From the NCBI GenBank assembly GCA_963932465.1, contig OZ010790.1:353366254-353430253 (forward strand): a stretch of 64,000 bases of DNA, read 5' to 3'. The notes beneath the pieces are model-generated. The model was not told where the DNA came from. It was given only the letters and a program-made list of their open reading frames with translations, and searched no databases. Below, piece by piece: positions 36,322-48,274 of this stretch; position 1 is the stretch's first letter, and each line of letters starts with the position of its first letter. A program made the position numbers and the translations under genes. Origin of the DNA: Maratus speciosus (lineage: Eukaryota; Arthropoda; Arachnida; Araneae; Salticidae).

Positions 36322-37596
36322 CAAAAAAATGACACCACCTTGTCCACTGTTTACAAAGATATTCTAAAAAAAGGACCTTCTCAAAAATATCCTAATTACT
36401 TCATACACCCTGATTCGAAAGTTTTAATGTTAAAAAAAGAAAACAATCTTAACAACACTTTTTCATATCACATTGTTGTTCCCAACTCTCTTAAAAGCAA
36501 AGTTTTAACAATCTCTCATTTATCTCACTTTGATTTTAATAAAACCTATGAGTTCCTATCATCAAGATACTTTTGGAAAGGCATGTATGTTGACACCCTA
36601 AACTTTGTAGCTTCATGTGTCAAATGTCTTCAATGTAAACATCATCAAACCCCTCCTGCACCCTTACAACCCACCTACACGCCCAGATATCCTGGCCATA
36701 CCATTAGTACAGATCTTGTTGGACCTTTTTCTAATGGTAAACATATTTTAACTATTACAGATCACTTTTCAAGACATGTTGAACTTTTTCCACTTAATGA
36801 TACATCTGCAGCTAAAGTCGTTAAATGTTTATTCTCTTGCATAACCACCTTTGGGAGACCTTCTGTTGTCTTATCAGACATAGGACCCCAATATACATCT
36901 CAAATATACAACATTTTTAATGATACTCTAGGTATTAAGGTACTTCACAGCTCTGTTTCGAGGCCACAAAGCAATGCCCTTTCGGAGAGAATAAATAAAT
37001 CAATCAAATACTCTGTTAATATACTTTTGCAAGAAGGTCACTCATTTGAAAATGCAATATTTATACACAAGTCGCTCTATAATGATTCAAAACATTCAAC
37101 TACATTATTCACTCCTAATCTTCTCCACTTTGGACGTGAACTTTCATTAATTTTTGACACTTTTGATCAGCATAGCAATCAACCTTTTCTAGATAAACAT
37201 ACTGAAATACATAAGCTACTTCAAGATTTACACAAAATATATGACAAGGCTTACAATAACATTAAAACAGCACAGGATAAAAGATATAAACATTACGGTC
37301 AGAAAGCTAAATTAAGAACTATTTGTCTCAAAGATATTGTGTACTTAAAATCTGTTGATAAATTCAAACCTAAATACACTGGACCATATATTGTAACTTT
37401 CAAACATTCACCTGTGTCATTATCGATCAAGAGATTGTATGCTGCTGATAATACAGCATTTCGTGTACACATTGATAGGTTATTTCTTGCACCACCTCGA
37501 TATGGACATTTATTCGATGCTACAAGTCACTTAAACAATCACAACTCCCCGAATGTTTATCAACCACATACATATAATTTAAGAAACAGAAAATAA
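36322..37596 (+). CDS. int: Integrase segment of Pol
   Basis: Same frame as the RNase H tail, open after the TAA to a stop at 37594. The N-terminal zinc-binding HHCC module is present (HLSHFDFNKTYEF... then CVKCLQCK). The catalytic core shows TDLVGPFSNG (first D), LSDIGPQYTS (second D) and SNALSERINKSIK (E), giving DDE. The C-terminal GPY/F-like module reads YTGPYIVTFK, and the protein ends YNLRNRK, a common gypsy Pol ending. LSDIGPQ in place of LSDRG is a small departure. It would insert the cDNA into chromosomes. Confidence 0.88.
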   Translation, partial: QKNDTTLSTVYKDILKKGPSQKYPNYFIHPDSKVLMLKKENNLNNTFSYHIVVPNSLKSKVLTISHLSHFDFNKTYEFLSSRYFWKGMYVDTLNFVASCVKCLQCKHHQTPPAPLQPTYTPRYPGHTISTDLVGPFSNGKHILTITDHFSRHVELFPLNDTSAAKVVKCLFSCITTFGRPSVVLSDIGPQYTSQIYNIFNDTLGIKVLHSSVSRPQSNALSERINKSIKYSVNILLQEGHSFENAIFIHKSLYNDSKHSTTLFTPNLLHFGRELSLIFDTFDQHSNQPFLDKHTEIHKLLQDLHKIYDKAYNNIKTAQDKRYKHYGQKAKLRTICLKDIVYLKSVDKFKPKYTGPYIVTFKHSPVSLSIKRLYAADNTAFRVHIDRLFLAPPRYGHLFDATSHLNNHNSPNVYQPHTYNLRNRK

Positions 37597-38997
37597 TATA
37601 CTTTTGTTACATTTTTTTTCTTATAACATGTATTGTGAAGCTAAATGTACAACCAGAGGCCTAGGTTGTATGTATGTTGCTTACAACAGATCTTTGACAA
37701 CATTATGGCTGGCCCATGACTGTTTTCTTCGAAGATCTCTTGTGAACAATATTTTGAATCATTTTACACTCTTTTCATTTTACTGTACACTTTTATGTTA
37801 TTTACATACACTTAACTATTATTTACAGTTTAGCATTTATTTAACATTTCATTCTTTAACGATTACATTTCAGATAACAGTGATAACTAACACATTTAAT
37901 AATTGCAGTTATTTAAAAAAAAATTTTTTTTCACATGTAATTTGATAACATTTTCTTGGCAACCAGTTAGTTACCTTCTAAGTATATGACTTGTGCATTA
38001 TTTAACCTGATTATGACTTTTTCATTTTTTTATGTCTCTCTTCACTCTAGGATTGTCTACCCCTTTTTAATTTGATATATATGTAACATATATCTACTTT
38101 TTTTTATTTTTAATTCTCCCTTTCGAATGTTTTGTTCCCGTTCAAAATTATTGCCCTTAGGGTCCAAAACTTCATTGTGTTGAGAGACAACCCCTTGGAA
38201 TTGGTGTTCCAATTCACAAAAAATTAATTTTTGTTTGTAAACCGACGTGTGCTCCTTTAGAGGACCGCTAGAGTCTTCGGAGGAGCAGGGACTCATATAA
38301 GCGGGCGCTGTATGAGTCTCAAAACTCTCTCCTCATATAAGGCTGAAGCCCTAAGCCGACGCCATAATACTTGTTGTCTACACAAGATTCAGGGTGACAC
38401 CTTTTTCATGGGCGTGCTTCAGGCACCTCTTTTTTTTTTGTCATCCTATGCTGCATGCATAAACATTACATTTTTTTAAATCATGTCCAATTTCTTTTAA
38501 GTCATATTACAATTACTTATTAGTTGACAATTACACATTTCACTTATTATTATTTACTCTATACTTCTAGTGTTGCATTTGTGTTTATATATTATATTTT
38601 TTATTGTTAATACTTGTGCTTTTTCATAAAATGATCTGAATCAGGATCAATATTTTGATGATGTGCAGCCAATGGTCTAGTTACATGCTGCTTAAATATT
38701 TGCTGTCAGATTCGACTCAGTTAAAAAAAAATATACCATGGTATGCAATTTTGAAGAAAATTTTACTGAAGGTGGAGATCCATAAACTTAATTTAGAAAA
38801 TATTAATTCATAAAATCTCTTAGGACTGTTGAACTATTGATGAAAGAGATATTTTTTTGTGTTCATGACAGCAACTTGTTTTAAAAAAAAACTTTTCTGT
38901 TTTGAAAATATATTTATATGTGTAACTATTTGTCTTAATCTTTTGCCCATGCACACGGGGAAACAAAAGTTTTTTTGCGGTGTCCCAGGTGATATAT
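37597..38997 (+). other. 3' non-coding region of the gypsy element
   Basis: No envelope is recognised. A 113-codon frame at 37604-37945 has no family features (low-complexity, Leu/Phe/Tyr-rich) and is not called. A GC-balanced patch at 38225-38400 holds small inverted motifs. Just before the LTR, GGGGAAACAAAAG (38957-38969) is a possible polypurine tract, although it is ~30 bp from the inferred LTR edge. Confidence 0.55.
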
Positions 38998-40019
38998 ATA
39001 ACGACTATCTCGTTATATATATTTGCATTTTATTCTCCCCCACCCACACCTGTTTCAATTAAATTCGGTTTAATAACTTATTTATTTTAGTGGGCTATAG
39101 TCAAACAGTGCAGCCCCTAAATTAAATTCAACATTTAAAAACTAAATTGGTTGTATTAACAGCCCTTCACATTTAAATTAAATTATTCTAAGTACTCATC
39201 TCTTTAATAAAATAAAATCAGTGAATCACTCTCCATTTTCACTTGCTGATTCTTTCACACATACGCTTTAACCTTGTACAAAATTCGTTACGGCTGACTG
39301 TTAGTTTCAAAAGCATTTTAACTTCGGTCATTTCCTTATTTGGGCATGAATATAACTCATCATTTAAAATCGCTTTACATGCAATCTACTTAGTAGAATT
39401 ATCTTCGCTTCACACCCTTTTGTTCAGATGTATGGCAATTCTGCATTTTTGTAGTAAAGCGGTTCATCTTTGATCTAACATCTGGTCTAGAAAAATACAG
39501 TCTCATGCTTTTTAGCCTAACGAATTCGGTCTGTTACTATGCCCTTTCCAGATAACACTTTTTATTTTTTTACATTTAACCGCAGCTGTATCAATGTACA
39601 GATGAGTCTCCGTCTATCATGACTCAGGAATGTATGCAGCCCACAATCTGCCCCCCCTATACAATTAATATGGTAGAAGCCTACCGTACATTTTTGGCGA
39701 ACGTACCAGCCAATGTTTCTCTTAGCCCCTGTGCATGGCGCAAAAATACTTTTAGATTGGCGATATTGTAGTCCGCCAAGCAAGAAAGTTGTAACTGTAT
39801 ATTTGGATTCCTGCTTTCTCTCTAGCCTCGTGATGACGTCTTAAAAGAGGCTCCTTATGGCTTTCATCCTGTACCTCTCCCTTCGACTTTCATCATGAAA
39901 TAAACATACTCTTCGTTTACTCGAATTGGAGTTTTTTTTTTAAATTGGACCGGGTGTTTAAAATCTCTTGTCAACGCAAACGGCCATCTCTTTACTAGCA
40001 AAAAAGTCTTCATATAAAT
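38998..40019 (+). repeat. 3' LTR of the gypsy element
   Basis: Near-identical to 29309-30328, with about 15 differences by eye (for example CCCCCTG against CATCCTG near 39865). It is followed by AATGAAGAACTTTGGC, where the LINE coding relic resumes. Confidence 0.85.
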
Positions 40020-40128
40020 CAATGAAGAACTTTGGCATAAACAACTAGCAAGCAATAAATGCATACAAAACAAATGCAAAGCAGTCATCAGATGGTTAAC
40101 AAAAAACGTAGATATAATATCACAATGA
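40020..40128 (+). pseudogene. LINE C-terminal tail, 3' part
   Basis: Directly after the 3' LTR, the frame from 40021 reads NEELWHKQL, then CKAVIRWLTKN, and ends at a TGA (40126-40128). Composition and position fit the last residues of the LINE protein interrupted at 29308. The frames do not join exactly if AAAT is the target duplication (one extra base), in keeping with other lesions in this relic. Confidence 0.65.
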
Positions 40129-42420
40129 AAAACGAATAAAGTTAAAAACTAACCAACCCAGTGGACATCATCACCCCAAATAATTAATTGCCTTAATTAG
40201 AAGGGAAAAAATTTTAAAAAGGAATATCCCGAGTTACATTTCTAAGTTAACCGCGGCCGCTGGTGAAGGAACCTTTCACCCGCAAAAAAATCGTATTCTC
40301 GCATTTCTGAGATGTGGTTGTTATTTATGATGAACTGATAACTTTGGCTCATTCACATCGCCCCACCGAATCAGCAAAAATAGCCAAGTAGTAAGGAAAA
40401 GATGTGGTCCAAGTTAAACAAATTAAGACCATGAACAAAGGAAAACAACTCAATAAAAATAACGGAGAAAACTCAACTATAGATCTTGTGATAACAGGCA
40501 TCATAAAAAATAATGACGGACTAAAAGCCAAGAAACACACTTCACCACTGTAGTGCACAAGCCAATCCACAAAACTCGGAACTATGTTGCAAAAAATCGT
40601 GAAAACAGCCATTAGGTTCCAATGGACTGATCATAAAGAGCACACTCACGTACCAAAAGTAATAACCTAAAATGTCATAAATCAAGATGCGACCAAAACA
40701 AGAACACATCAGTGACATGTTCGCAATGTGTCAACACCAGCGACAAGCTCGCAAAGTGAAAAATGAGTCACACCAAACAGCGATAAGATCGCACAGTGTC
40801 AACTCCCATGAATAGAGACTTAAAGAAAATCCACCACAGAGACAGACACCTCATGACATATCAGAAAAATACTTCAAAGAAACCGAACCTAGACACCCAA
40901 GAAACACCCATGATCACTGGTAAGTAAATTATAAATAATTTAACAAAGCTAAATAAAGTAAACCATAAATAGGAAATCTGATTAACTTAGGTCAATAAAG
41001 ATAATTCAAGACAATTTAGGCTAACCATCAATTAAGTATAACAAATTATCTAAGGAAATACTAAGTAACATTAGATTAGCCAATGACAGTCCCTATAGGC
41101 CCCACTCCAAACTCTTTCATCTCTGCCCCCTCTTTTTTGTAAAGAGAGGAGGCATCCTCCAGCCTTTTACACACCTCTAGCACCCCAGATGATGTCATCC
41201 TGGCCGCAAAGCCCAGCGCCCCCCCCCAAAAAAAAAAATCTTAGTCTAATATTCATCTGCAGCAATTAACGATTAATCTTAAATAGTAAACTATTTATAA
41301 TCAACTAGGTCAGATACACAACACCCGATCCCCCCTGCTAAGCTATAGATTCACCCTCATAGTAGGTAGCCAACGTACTCATCAAATTGAGATAATGCCT
41401 GTTAGTACTCTTAACCAATTATTAGTAATTTAAGTAATATCGCAAACTTTACACTTAGATAGTTCTTGTATGGTGCATAGGATAATTATAATTTATTTCA
41501 AAGTATTAAAAACTAATCCTAAAGTTAAAAATGTTATAAACATGTCCAACTAACCTTCTTACCTTTGAGTTTTTTTTTTGTCGTTTCTATATTAGGTGCA
41601 TATAGACTGCGGCCTGCACGAGCTACCAAACCCGCTCCTATGGAGCAGCCTACGGAGCCAATCTTTACCCGGTAGGGTGCGGTAAAAAGACGGAGTCTCA
41701 TCCCTCTAATATCGTGAGCTTGCTTTGCATTTCGGCTCCAAATTTTCTATGATGATACTTGTCTTTCAGCGGCACCCATTGTATTCTTTTTCCCTTCTTC
41801 TAAATTGGTTCATGAACCACTTTTCACATCAAGTACCCACCACTGACTAGGCATATAAAATACAGATTTACCTACTCCCCAAGCAGATATGTGTGTGTAG
41901 TGTGCAGGAGCCCAATCAACAAAGTCAATTAGTTAACCAAGCGGTACAGCAGAGAAACCAGCAAATAACAGGCTCTGCAATTCGGTAGACCGGGGCATTG
42001 TTCTACTGGGTGGCTGTCATGCGGCGACCAAGCCGACAACCTCCCCGATGCCAAACAGGTATACTCGTTCGGATAGGGAAATCTGGCAGCTAGGGGTCTG
42101 GTGATCGGTTTTGAGTCAGCTGATGTCCGCCATGTACGCTAATGGCGCCTGGTGCATGTAAAATCCGTCGTGGGTGCAAAGTCCTCCAAGTTACCTGTGA
42201 ATATATACCTCTACCAGGTGAAGGTCTCGTCACCTGAAGGTTCAAAATTACGAGGGCAATTAGAATGGCAAAGCACTGGTACAACAAGATCAAAACTTTA
42301 AGTAACCGGATTAACTAATTTCACATCTAAGCAGTAGACACAGCCGACAGGATGAAGATTTAGGCTGTTGTCAGATTTATTGACGCAACGTGGCGATTAG
42401 GCGGCCTAATATACCAGATA
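40129..42420 (+). other. Non-coding stretch, probably LINE 3' UTR and flank
   Basis: Less AT-rich than its surroundings. It contains three short iterations of an AGCGACAAGCTCGCAAAGTG-like hairpin unit at about 40706-40805. GC-balanced segments (41590-41720, 41920-42260) show no coding frame or known RNA. Its position immediately downstream of the LINE stop suggests 3' UTR, but the LINE end is not identified. Confidence 0.4.
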
Positions 42421-42424
42421 TCAA

Positions 42425-42469
42425 ACCAGGTATCAGGTTTGATACCAGGTATCAAACCTGATACCTGGT
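42425..42469. repeat. Near-perfect palindrome, 22-bp arms
   Basis: CCAGGTATCAGGTTTGATACC and its exact reverse complement are separated by one A, with one further A-T pair outside. The motif GGTATCAAACC repeats around it (42415-42480). It could be an operator-like or recombination site, or simple repeat decay. It lies just before a mariner-bearing (TA)n tract. Confidence 0.8.
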
Positions 42470-42520
42470 ATCAAACCGATCATGACCCCCTAGACCCCGA
42501 AACAACCCTTCGTTCAAAAT

Positions 42521-42574
42521 TGATATATATATATATATATTTATATATATCCATATATATATATATATATATAT

Positions 42575-42635
<61 letters not shown>
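42521..42635. repeat. (TA)n microsatellite, ~115 bp
   Basis: Almost pure TA with rare CC/GG interruptions (ATATCCATAT, ATATGGATAT). It is the insertion target of the mariner at 42636. Reading frames of Tyr/Ile across it are artefacts. Confidence 0.9.
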
Positions 42636-42637
<2 letters not shown>

Positions 42638-43923
42638 AAGGGTACTAGGATAGTTTTGCAATACATATTTATTTTTCAAAATAATTTCCGTTACAAGCAA
42701 CACAGTTCCCCATCCTCCGAAATCAGTCCTTAAACCAGCTCTGCCAATTTTCACTAGGGAGTAAGGCACAATCATTTTCCCAAGCACTCAGAAGTGCCTC
42801 ATCACTGGAAAACCGAATCGCTTCTAGCTTCATTTTCACATGCGGGAACAGTGCAAAGTCGCAGGGGGTAAGATCTAGGTTGTAAGGAAGATGTTCAAGA
42901 AGTTTCAGTCTTGTAGTGGCCAAATAGTCAGTGCAGGCTTTGGCCCTGTGAGCTGGAGCGTTGTCATGATGGAGGAACCAGACGTTCATTCTTGATTTTG
43001 GTCGCAGGTTTTTCAAAGATTCTATGACTTTTGGTAGGCACTGTTCAATGAACTATAGTTATTATTCAATTAGCAATTATTATTCAATTAGCTATAACTG
43101 TCTTCTGTGTGTCCAAAAGGATACGCTCAACAATTCCACTCGATTTGAAAAATACAGCTATCATTTTCTTCTTGACAGATCGAGATTTTCTGACAGCTAC
43201 CGGTGTGTCCTCATCATCAAAGAGATCCAAACATTGTTTTGAGACTTAGTCGGCACATCATAATAGTATAGCGAGGTTTCAACACCTGTCACGATGCTAT
43301 TTGCATACCGAGATTGTCCCTTACTAAACATTTTTAGCATCTCCGGCACCAAGGCACACGTCATGTCATCTGCATCTTCGTCAGTCTATGTGGCATCCAG
43401 AGACAACACAGTTTCTTCATGTGCAAATGATCATGCGTAATTGAATGGATTCCAGGTGGATTTAGGCCTAAGGTAGCCTATATGTGATGGTAAGTTATTC
43501 GTCTGTCTTCGTCAAGCATTTTTCTGACAGCAGTAATTTTTTCCTCCGTAATTGACGTTCAGGGCCTTCCCGCTCTTTCAGCGTCTTCCAGGGAGAAATC
43601 CCCCCTATGGAACTCTCTGTACCACCTGTATATAGTCGTACAATGTGGACAATCATCACCAAGTGCAATAGTTATTTCTTCTGAGCATTGGTCTATGTTT
43701 AAACCACGCGCTAATTTATACCGCAAAACAGCCCTTATCTCACTACGTGAACGGGATGCCATTATGAGAACTTCATACTATCACAGCTAATGAATAACAG
43801 GGCCTACAGACTTGAGGTTACGCGCAGGTGTATAAATATGAACATATGTCAACACGCAGCCACAAGCGACCACCTGCGAATTTTCGTTTCGTCGGTATTG
43901 CAAAACTTTCCTAGTACCCTTTG
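42636..43923 (-). mobile_element. mariner element, full length, 1,288 bp
   Basis: The terminal inverted repeats of ~30 bp match with a single mismatch (CAAAGGGTACTAGGATAGTT left; right end reverse-complements to CAAAGGGTACTAGGAAAGTT). TA flanks both sides (42634-42635 and 43924-43925). Length and ends are those of a mariner. The transposase inside, on the minus strand, is broken. A local duplication of TTATTCAATTAGC (about 43064-43093) lies in the damaged middle. Confidence 0.92.
42723..43762 (-). pseudogene. mariner transposase pseudogene
   Basis: The N-terminal piece (43762-43559) begins MASRSRSEIRAVL and contains HTH-type sequence ending FSLEDAERAGRP, the standard mariner linker. The C-terminal piece (43016-42723) has HHDNAPAHRA, then LEHLPYNLDLTPCDFALFPHVK. 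The two Asp are separated by 34 residues, which is the D34D catalytic signature. The middle (43016-43559) has lost frame, including the segment with the first Asp. YNLDLTPCD replaces the usual YSPDLxPxD. Inactive as read. Confidence 0.9.
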
Positions 43924-43927
43924 TATA

Positions 43928-45694
43928 CAGGGTGTTTCACTACCAGACCGATAAACGTTGAGGGGTGATAGTAGACATGAAGACAAACATTATTAAATAG
44001 GAAACCATGGGGCGCAAACGTCTTCTGTAGGAGCTATGGGCAATAAACGTATAAGGTCCAAAACTTCAAACGGTGATAAAAAACGAAAAAAAGGGTCGAT
44101 TCGTTTGTGGTTTTCGCTAAAATCATTCTTTATATCACGATTTTCTTAATTTTTTTTTTAAAGGTTACGTTGAAAAATTGTCGATAGAGGGCACTTTAGA
44201 CTTTAGAGTAACGATCAACTACTTTTTACTGTTATTTTTTGTATGGGGTTAAAATGTTTCTAAAGTTTAGACTTTAACTTAAATTTTAAGCCCAAAATAG
44301 AAAACATTGTGATCAGGTAACTAGCGAAAATTGAACTGTGAACACAGGGGGGGGGGGGGATTTTAAACGCTCGTAAACATTGAAAAAACTAATCGATTTT
44401 GTTGTGATTTGCATGTAGGTCATTCCCTTGGTAATTATTTTATTCAAAATGACGTACAGCTTTGGTGTCCTCATTTTTTGATAGAGGGCGCTTCCGACAC
44501 ATCTCCGACATTTCAATGATATTACTCCTGGGTGTTTTACTACCGGACCAACATACTTCCAGGAAGTGTTAGGGATGCAAAGACGACTCGGAATCACATA
44601 GGAATGTAAAGATTGAAATGCCTTTTTTGCGAGATATGGTTAAAAGAAGCAGAGAAAAAGCAACAGAAAGAAGCAGAGAAACAGCAACACGTTAATGTGA
44701 CAGAAAATAGTTTATTTAAATGTTTTACTTCAAAAAGTGTTTAAAATTAAGACTAGAAGTAGTTCGAGAAGCTTGACAGCTGCATCGCATGGAATTCCTC
44801 ACGCTCTGGAAATTCCTGGCATCTCTGATGGCTTTCTGGCAGCTACAGAAATACGAGCAGCAAGGAAACCGCAGCGCCATCTACCGTCGCTGTGAAGCTT
44901 GTAGGTCGTAATTTCGATCATCTTTTGTAGTAAAACCTTTAAATAAACTGTTTTTTGTCACATTAATGTGTTACTGTTTCTCTGCTTCTTTCTGTTCCTT
45001 TTTTCTCTGCTTCTTTTAACCATAACTCGCAACAAAGGCATTTCCAACGTTAAATTCCTATGTGATTCTGAGTCGTCTTTGCATCCCTAACAATTCCTGG
45101 AAGTATGTTGGTTTGGTATTAAAACACCCCGGAGTAATGTCATTGAAATCTCGGAGATGTGTTGAAGCGCCCTCAACAAAAAATGAAGACACCAAAGCTG
45201 TACGTCATTTTGAATAAAATAATTACCAAGGGAATGACCTACACGCAAACCGCAAGAAAATCGATTAGTTTGTTCAATGTTTATGAGCGTTTAAAATCCC
45301 CCCCCCCCCCTCTGTTCACAGTTCAATTTTTGCTATTTACCCGATCGCAATGTTTTCGATTTTGGGCTTAAAATTTAAGTTAAATTCTGAACTTTAGAAA
45401 AATGTTAACCCCATACAAGAAATAACGGTAAAAGGTAGTTGATCGTTACTCTAAAGTCTACAGCACCCTCTATCGACACTTTCTGAACGTAACCTTTAAA
45501 AAAAAAAGTTAAGAAAATTGTGATATAAAGAATGGATTTAGCGAAAACCGCAAACGAATCGACCGATTTTTCCGTTTTTTATCATCGTTTGAAGTTTTGG
45601 ACCTTAAACTTTAATGGCCCCTAGCTCCTACAGAAGACGTTTGCGCCCTATGGTTTCCGATTTAATAATGTTTGTCTTCATGTCTACTATCAAC
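43928..45694. mobile_element. Foldback element, family D, ~1.77 kb, with a nested copy
   Basis: Begins CAGGGTGTTTCACTACCAGA after TATA. GTGATAGTAGACATGAAGAC (43965) mirrors GTCTTCATGTCTACTATCA near 45675, and the arms stay paired for ~770 bp. The right arm lacks the last ~35 bp of the terminus. A second terminus of the same kind (GGGTGTTTTACTACCGGACC at 44532, mirrored by CCAAACCAATACCA-type text near 45115) marks an inner foldback. Both arms carry G/C homopolymers (44347-44359; 45299-45310). It is non-coding. The mariner sits in the TA tract immediately to its left. Confidence 0.75.
44525..45134. mobile_element. Inner foldback of family D
   Basis: GGGTGTTTTACTACCGGACC...AACATACTTCCAGGAAGTGTT is mirrored at the right by AACAATTCCTGGAAGTATGTT...AAAACACCCC. 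The arms reach to a unique ~200-bp centre (44731-44924), which includes the GC-balanced text GAAACCGCAGCGCCATCTAC. Because it carries the family terminus again, it is most simply a copy inserted into, or recombined within, the larger one. Confidence 0.6.
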
Positions 45695-45699
45695 CAAAG

Positions 45700-47504
45700 C
45701 CGCCTCAAGACTACAAGCCAGACACGCCCTTCATCCCCCCACATGTGACGTCACAGCCCGGGGCTGGCTAACTGCCAACGCGCCAGCCCCGAACATTTGA
45801 ATTTTGTATCTTCCTATTTTACGTGCACGTGCGTTTTACTTAGCCTAATAACATATTTTTTTCAAGGTAAGTTTTATTTTCAAATTATATTTATATGCTA
45901 TCAGCACAAGTTTTATTTCTTGTGTTCAAAATCTTTTATTTTTAATTTCTTTGAAATAAATTAACTAGCAAATCCTAGTACGATTCTATCAACAATACCG
46001 TATCTCAAAACGAAACGATATTACTGTAGTTCTGTTTCTTTCCACATAGAGCAATAATTTAAAATGGCAAACATCCCTAAATCGTGTCAAGACTTATATC
46101 TTAATTTGTATCTTGTCACACCATCCTCTCTTTATAATCTGTTCTGTTTTCTCTAATTCATTAGAGTGACCTTTAATTAACGCCCATTTATTAAAAGACA
46201 CTTGTCGTGTGAATAGTAACTCGGGTTATTTTGCATGCAGAATTAGTTGGACTTTAATTTGACAACAAATTTATGTATTTATATATATTTATATATATTC
46301 ATACTTAAAAATTTAAATATTCTAGAAATTTTCATTAAAGTCGCTGTGAATACATAGCATTTTTATCTTGTTTACTTCTTTTAAAGCAAACCCCGATCGA
46401 TATACTTGTATCAATTTATTATTGTTTTTTAATCTTAAACGTTTGCTATCTTAATAAAAATTATTTTTATAATTTTTTGTTAAATTATAAATGCTTATGT
46501 ACTGTGTAAATAGAGCTATGGGGGTAATTTTTTTGAATTTCTCTATTTTTGCCACAACTGTAAACAATTTATTTACAAGACTACAGGAAGGGTTGTTAGT
46601 ACCCTTATGCAAAACAGTACTCCCCCCCCCCCCCCACACGACACACACACCTTCTTCGCAAAAATCCTATGTGTTTTCATATACATTTTAATGTTTAATT
46701 AAAAATAATAATAAATAAAATTATTTTTCTATAATTATAAATTTACTTTTAGATATAGTCAGGAAATACTTTTCATCTGATGAAAATTGATTATTTTAAG
46801 CTTAAAAGATGTGAACAGACATTTAAGAACCCACACAACATTATTTTGGAAATGAAATATTTTCGTGGAAGGTTTTTGTGTTTTTCGATGTTTTTTTTTT
46901 TATCAGCTATTACCTAAACATTCGAGGAAAATGAACATAAATTAGGAATATTTTAATTCAAATTGATGATAGTCTCTTCTTTCTTTCTTTTATTTTTCTC
47001 TTCATATGTCAATACATTTTTTTTTAAAAATCTATTGCTTGTACCTTGCATAATATATCTAACTAATACAAAACTAAATAATAATTTTCTGTTTCATGAA
47101 CTTGTGTTGTTTTAGTATTATGACAGTTTTATGTTTTTTAATTTAATGGATTTTATGTGAAACTTACCCATTTCTGATAAGTAAAGTTTACAGTACGAAA
47201 ATTTATTTATAAGAATACTTAATTTCATGTATACTTTAATTTTACTATTTATTATATGCAGGTTTCAAATCACTTAATATTTAATAGGATATTTACTGTA
47301 TAATTAAAACTGTATAATTACTGCTCAATTAAAAATAAAAATAGAACACAACTTGAATTAGTTTTCATTTAACATTCACTTTTCTTCCACTTTAATTTAA
47401 TTTTTAAATGTGGGTTTTGATTGGCACACTTATTGTTATTTATTTATTTTGAAATAATTGAAAGCAAAATAATTCAATTTATGTTTTTAAACTGTAAATT
47501 TATA

Positions 47505-47541
<37 letters not shown>

Positions 47542-47560
47542 CATCATTTCAAAATGCCAA
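45700..47560. other. AT-rich spacer with a small GC-rich patch
   Basis: The patch 45715-45830 holds TGACGTCA (a CRE-type palindrome, 45749-45756) and a GGGGCTGGC...GCCAGCCCC hairpin (about 45762-45790). It could be a promoter remnant, but no gene follows. The rest is AT-rich, with a C run at 46622-46636 and a (TA)n tract at 47508-47540. Confidence 0.4.
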
Positions 47561-48274
47561 AACACCATAACTCCAAAAGGAAGGTGTATATCTGCAGAAA
47601 TTTTGTAACTATAAAATATTTAAAAGAACAAGAAAGACAGGTAAAAAACAAAAACAGTCTGTTCTTCATCAGTGGGAGGACAGACAGAAAACTAACTCCA
47701 CCCCCACTTTTAAAATTTGCAGGTTTCTGAACACATGCTCACCCCGCATTCAATACTGAAAAACTATTGTCATTTTATTAATGAAATTCCATAAAAAACT
47801 AAAATAAATCAAATTAAAACTAACAAACATAATGTTAACCATACAAAAATTATCATACAAAAACAAAAAAGCTTTAATAAAAGGTCTTTTAGAGGAATAC
47901 TTAAATTACCATTAAAATAAAAACAAAAGAAAATTAACAAAACAAGCATGAATGCAGAATAAACATGCGCCCCCGCCCCCCCCCCCCCCCCCAAACCCGC
48001 AAAATAAAAATTCTCAAAACATGAATACCTGTATAATGTTTCTCACCCGTCAAAAATAAACAAATAAATTTTTCTTCCAAAGCCATTGTCAAAAACCAGA
48101 ATTCCAGGTCTGCAACATTCTTTCTTTTCAATTCATCAATACACACCCGTTCTTTTAACAAGACTTTAGGATGCCTATTTCATACAAAAAGTTCCAAAAG
48201 GCTGCCATCACATGTTCATGCCGCTAGTCCACATCGTTGCCATTCACTTTTTAGAACTGTCTTTATATAATATT

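Larger units (their letters stand above)
29309..40019 (+). mobile_element. Ty3/gypsy LTR retrotransposon, ~10.7 kb
   Basis: Two long terminal repeats of ~1.02 kb (29309-30328 and 38998-40019) flank gag, protease, RT/RNase H and integrase in the Ty3/gypsy order. It is inserted in a LINE coding relic in the same orientation. AAAT lies next to both outer edges (29305-29308 and 40016-40019), suggesting a 4-bp duplication, although the exact LTR edge is ambiguous by a few bases. The LTRs differ at about 15 positions by eye (~98.5% identity), so the insertion is recent. The leader is unusually long (~2.4 kb), and ~1.4 kb of non-coding DNA follows integrase. No envelope gene is seen. Confidence 0.9.

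Noticed and set aside
37604..37945. 113-codon frame after integrase as a possible envelope
   Set aside because: Too short, low-complexity, without a signal peptide, cleavage site or clear anchor.
42439..42787. Tyr/Ile repeat frames on both strands
   Set aside because: Translation of the (TA)n microsatellite.
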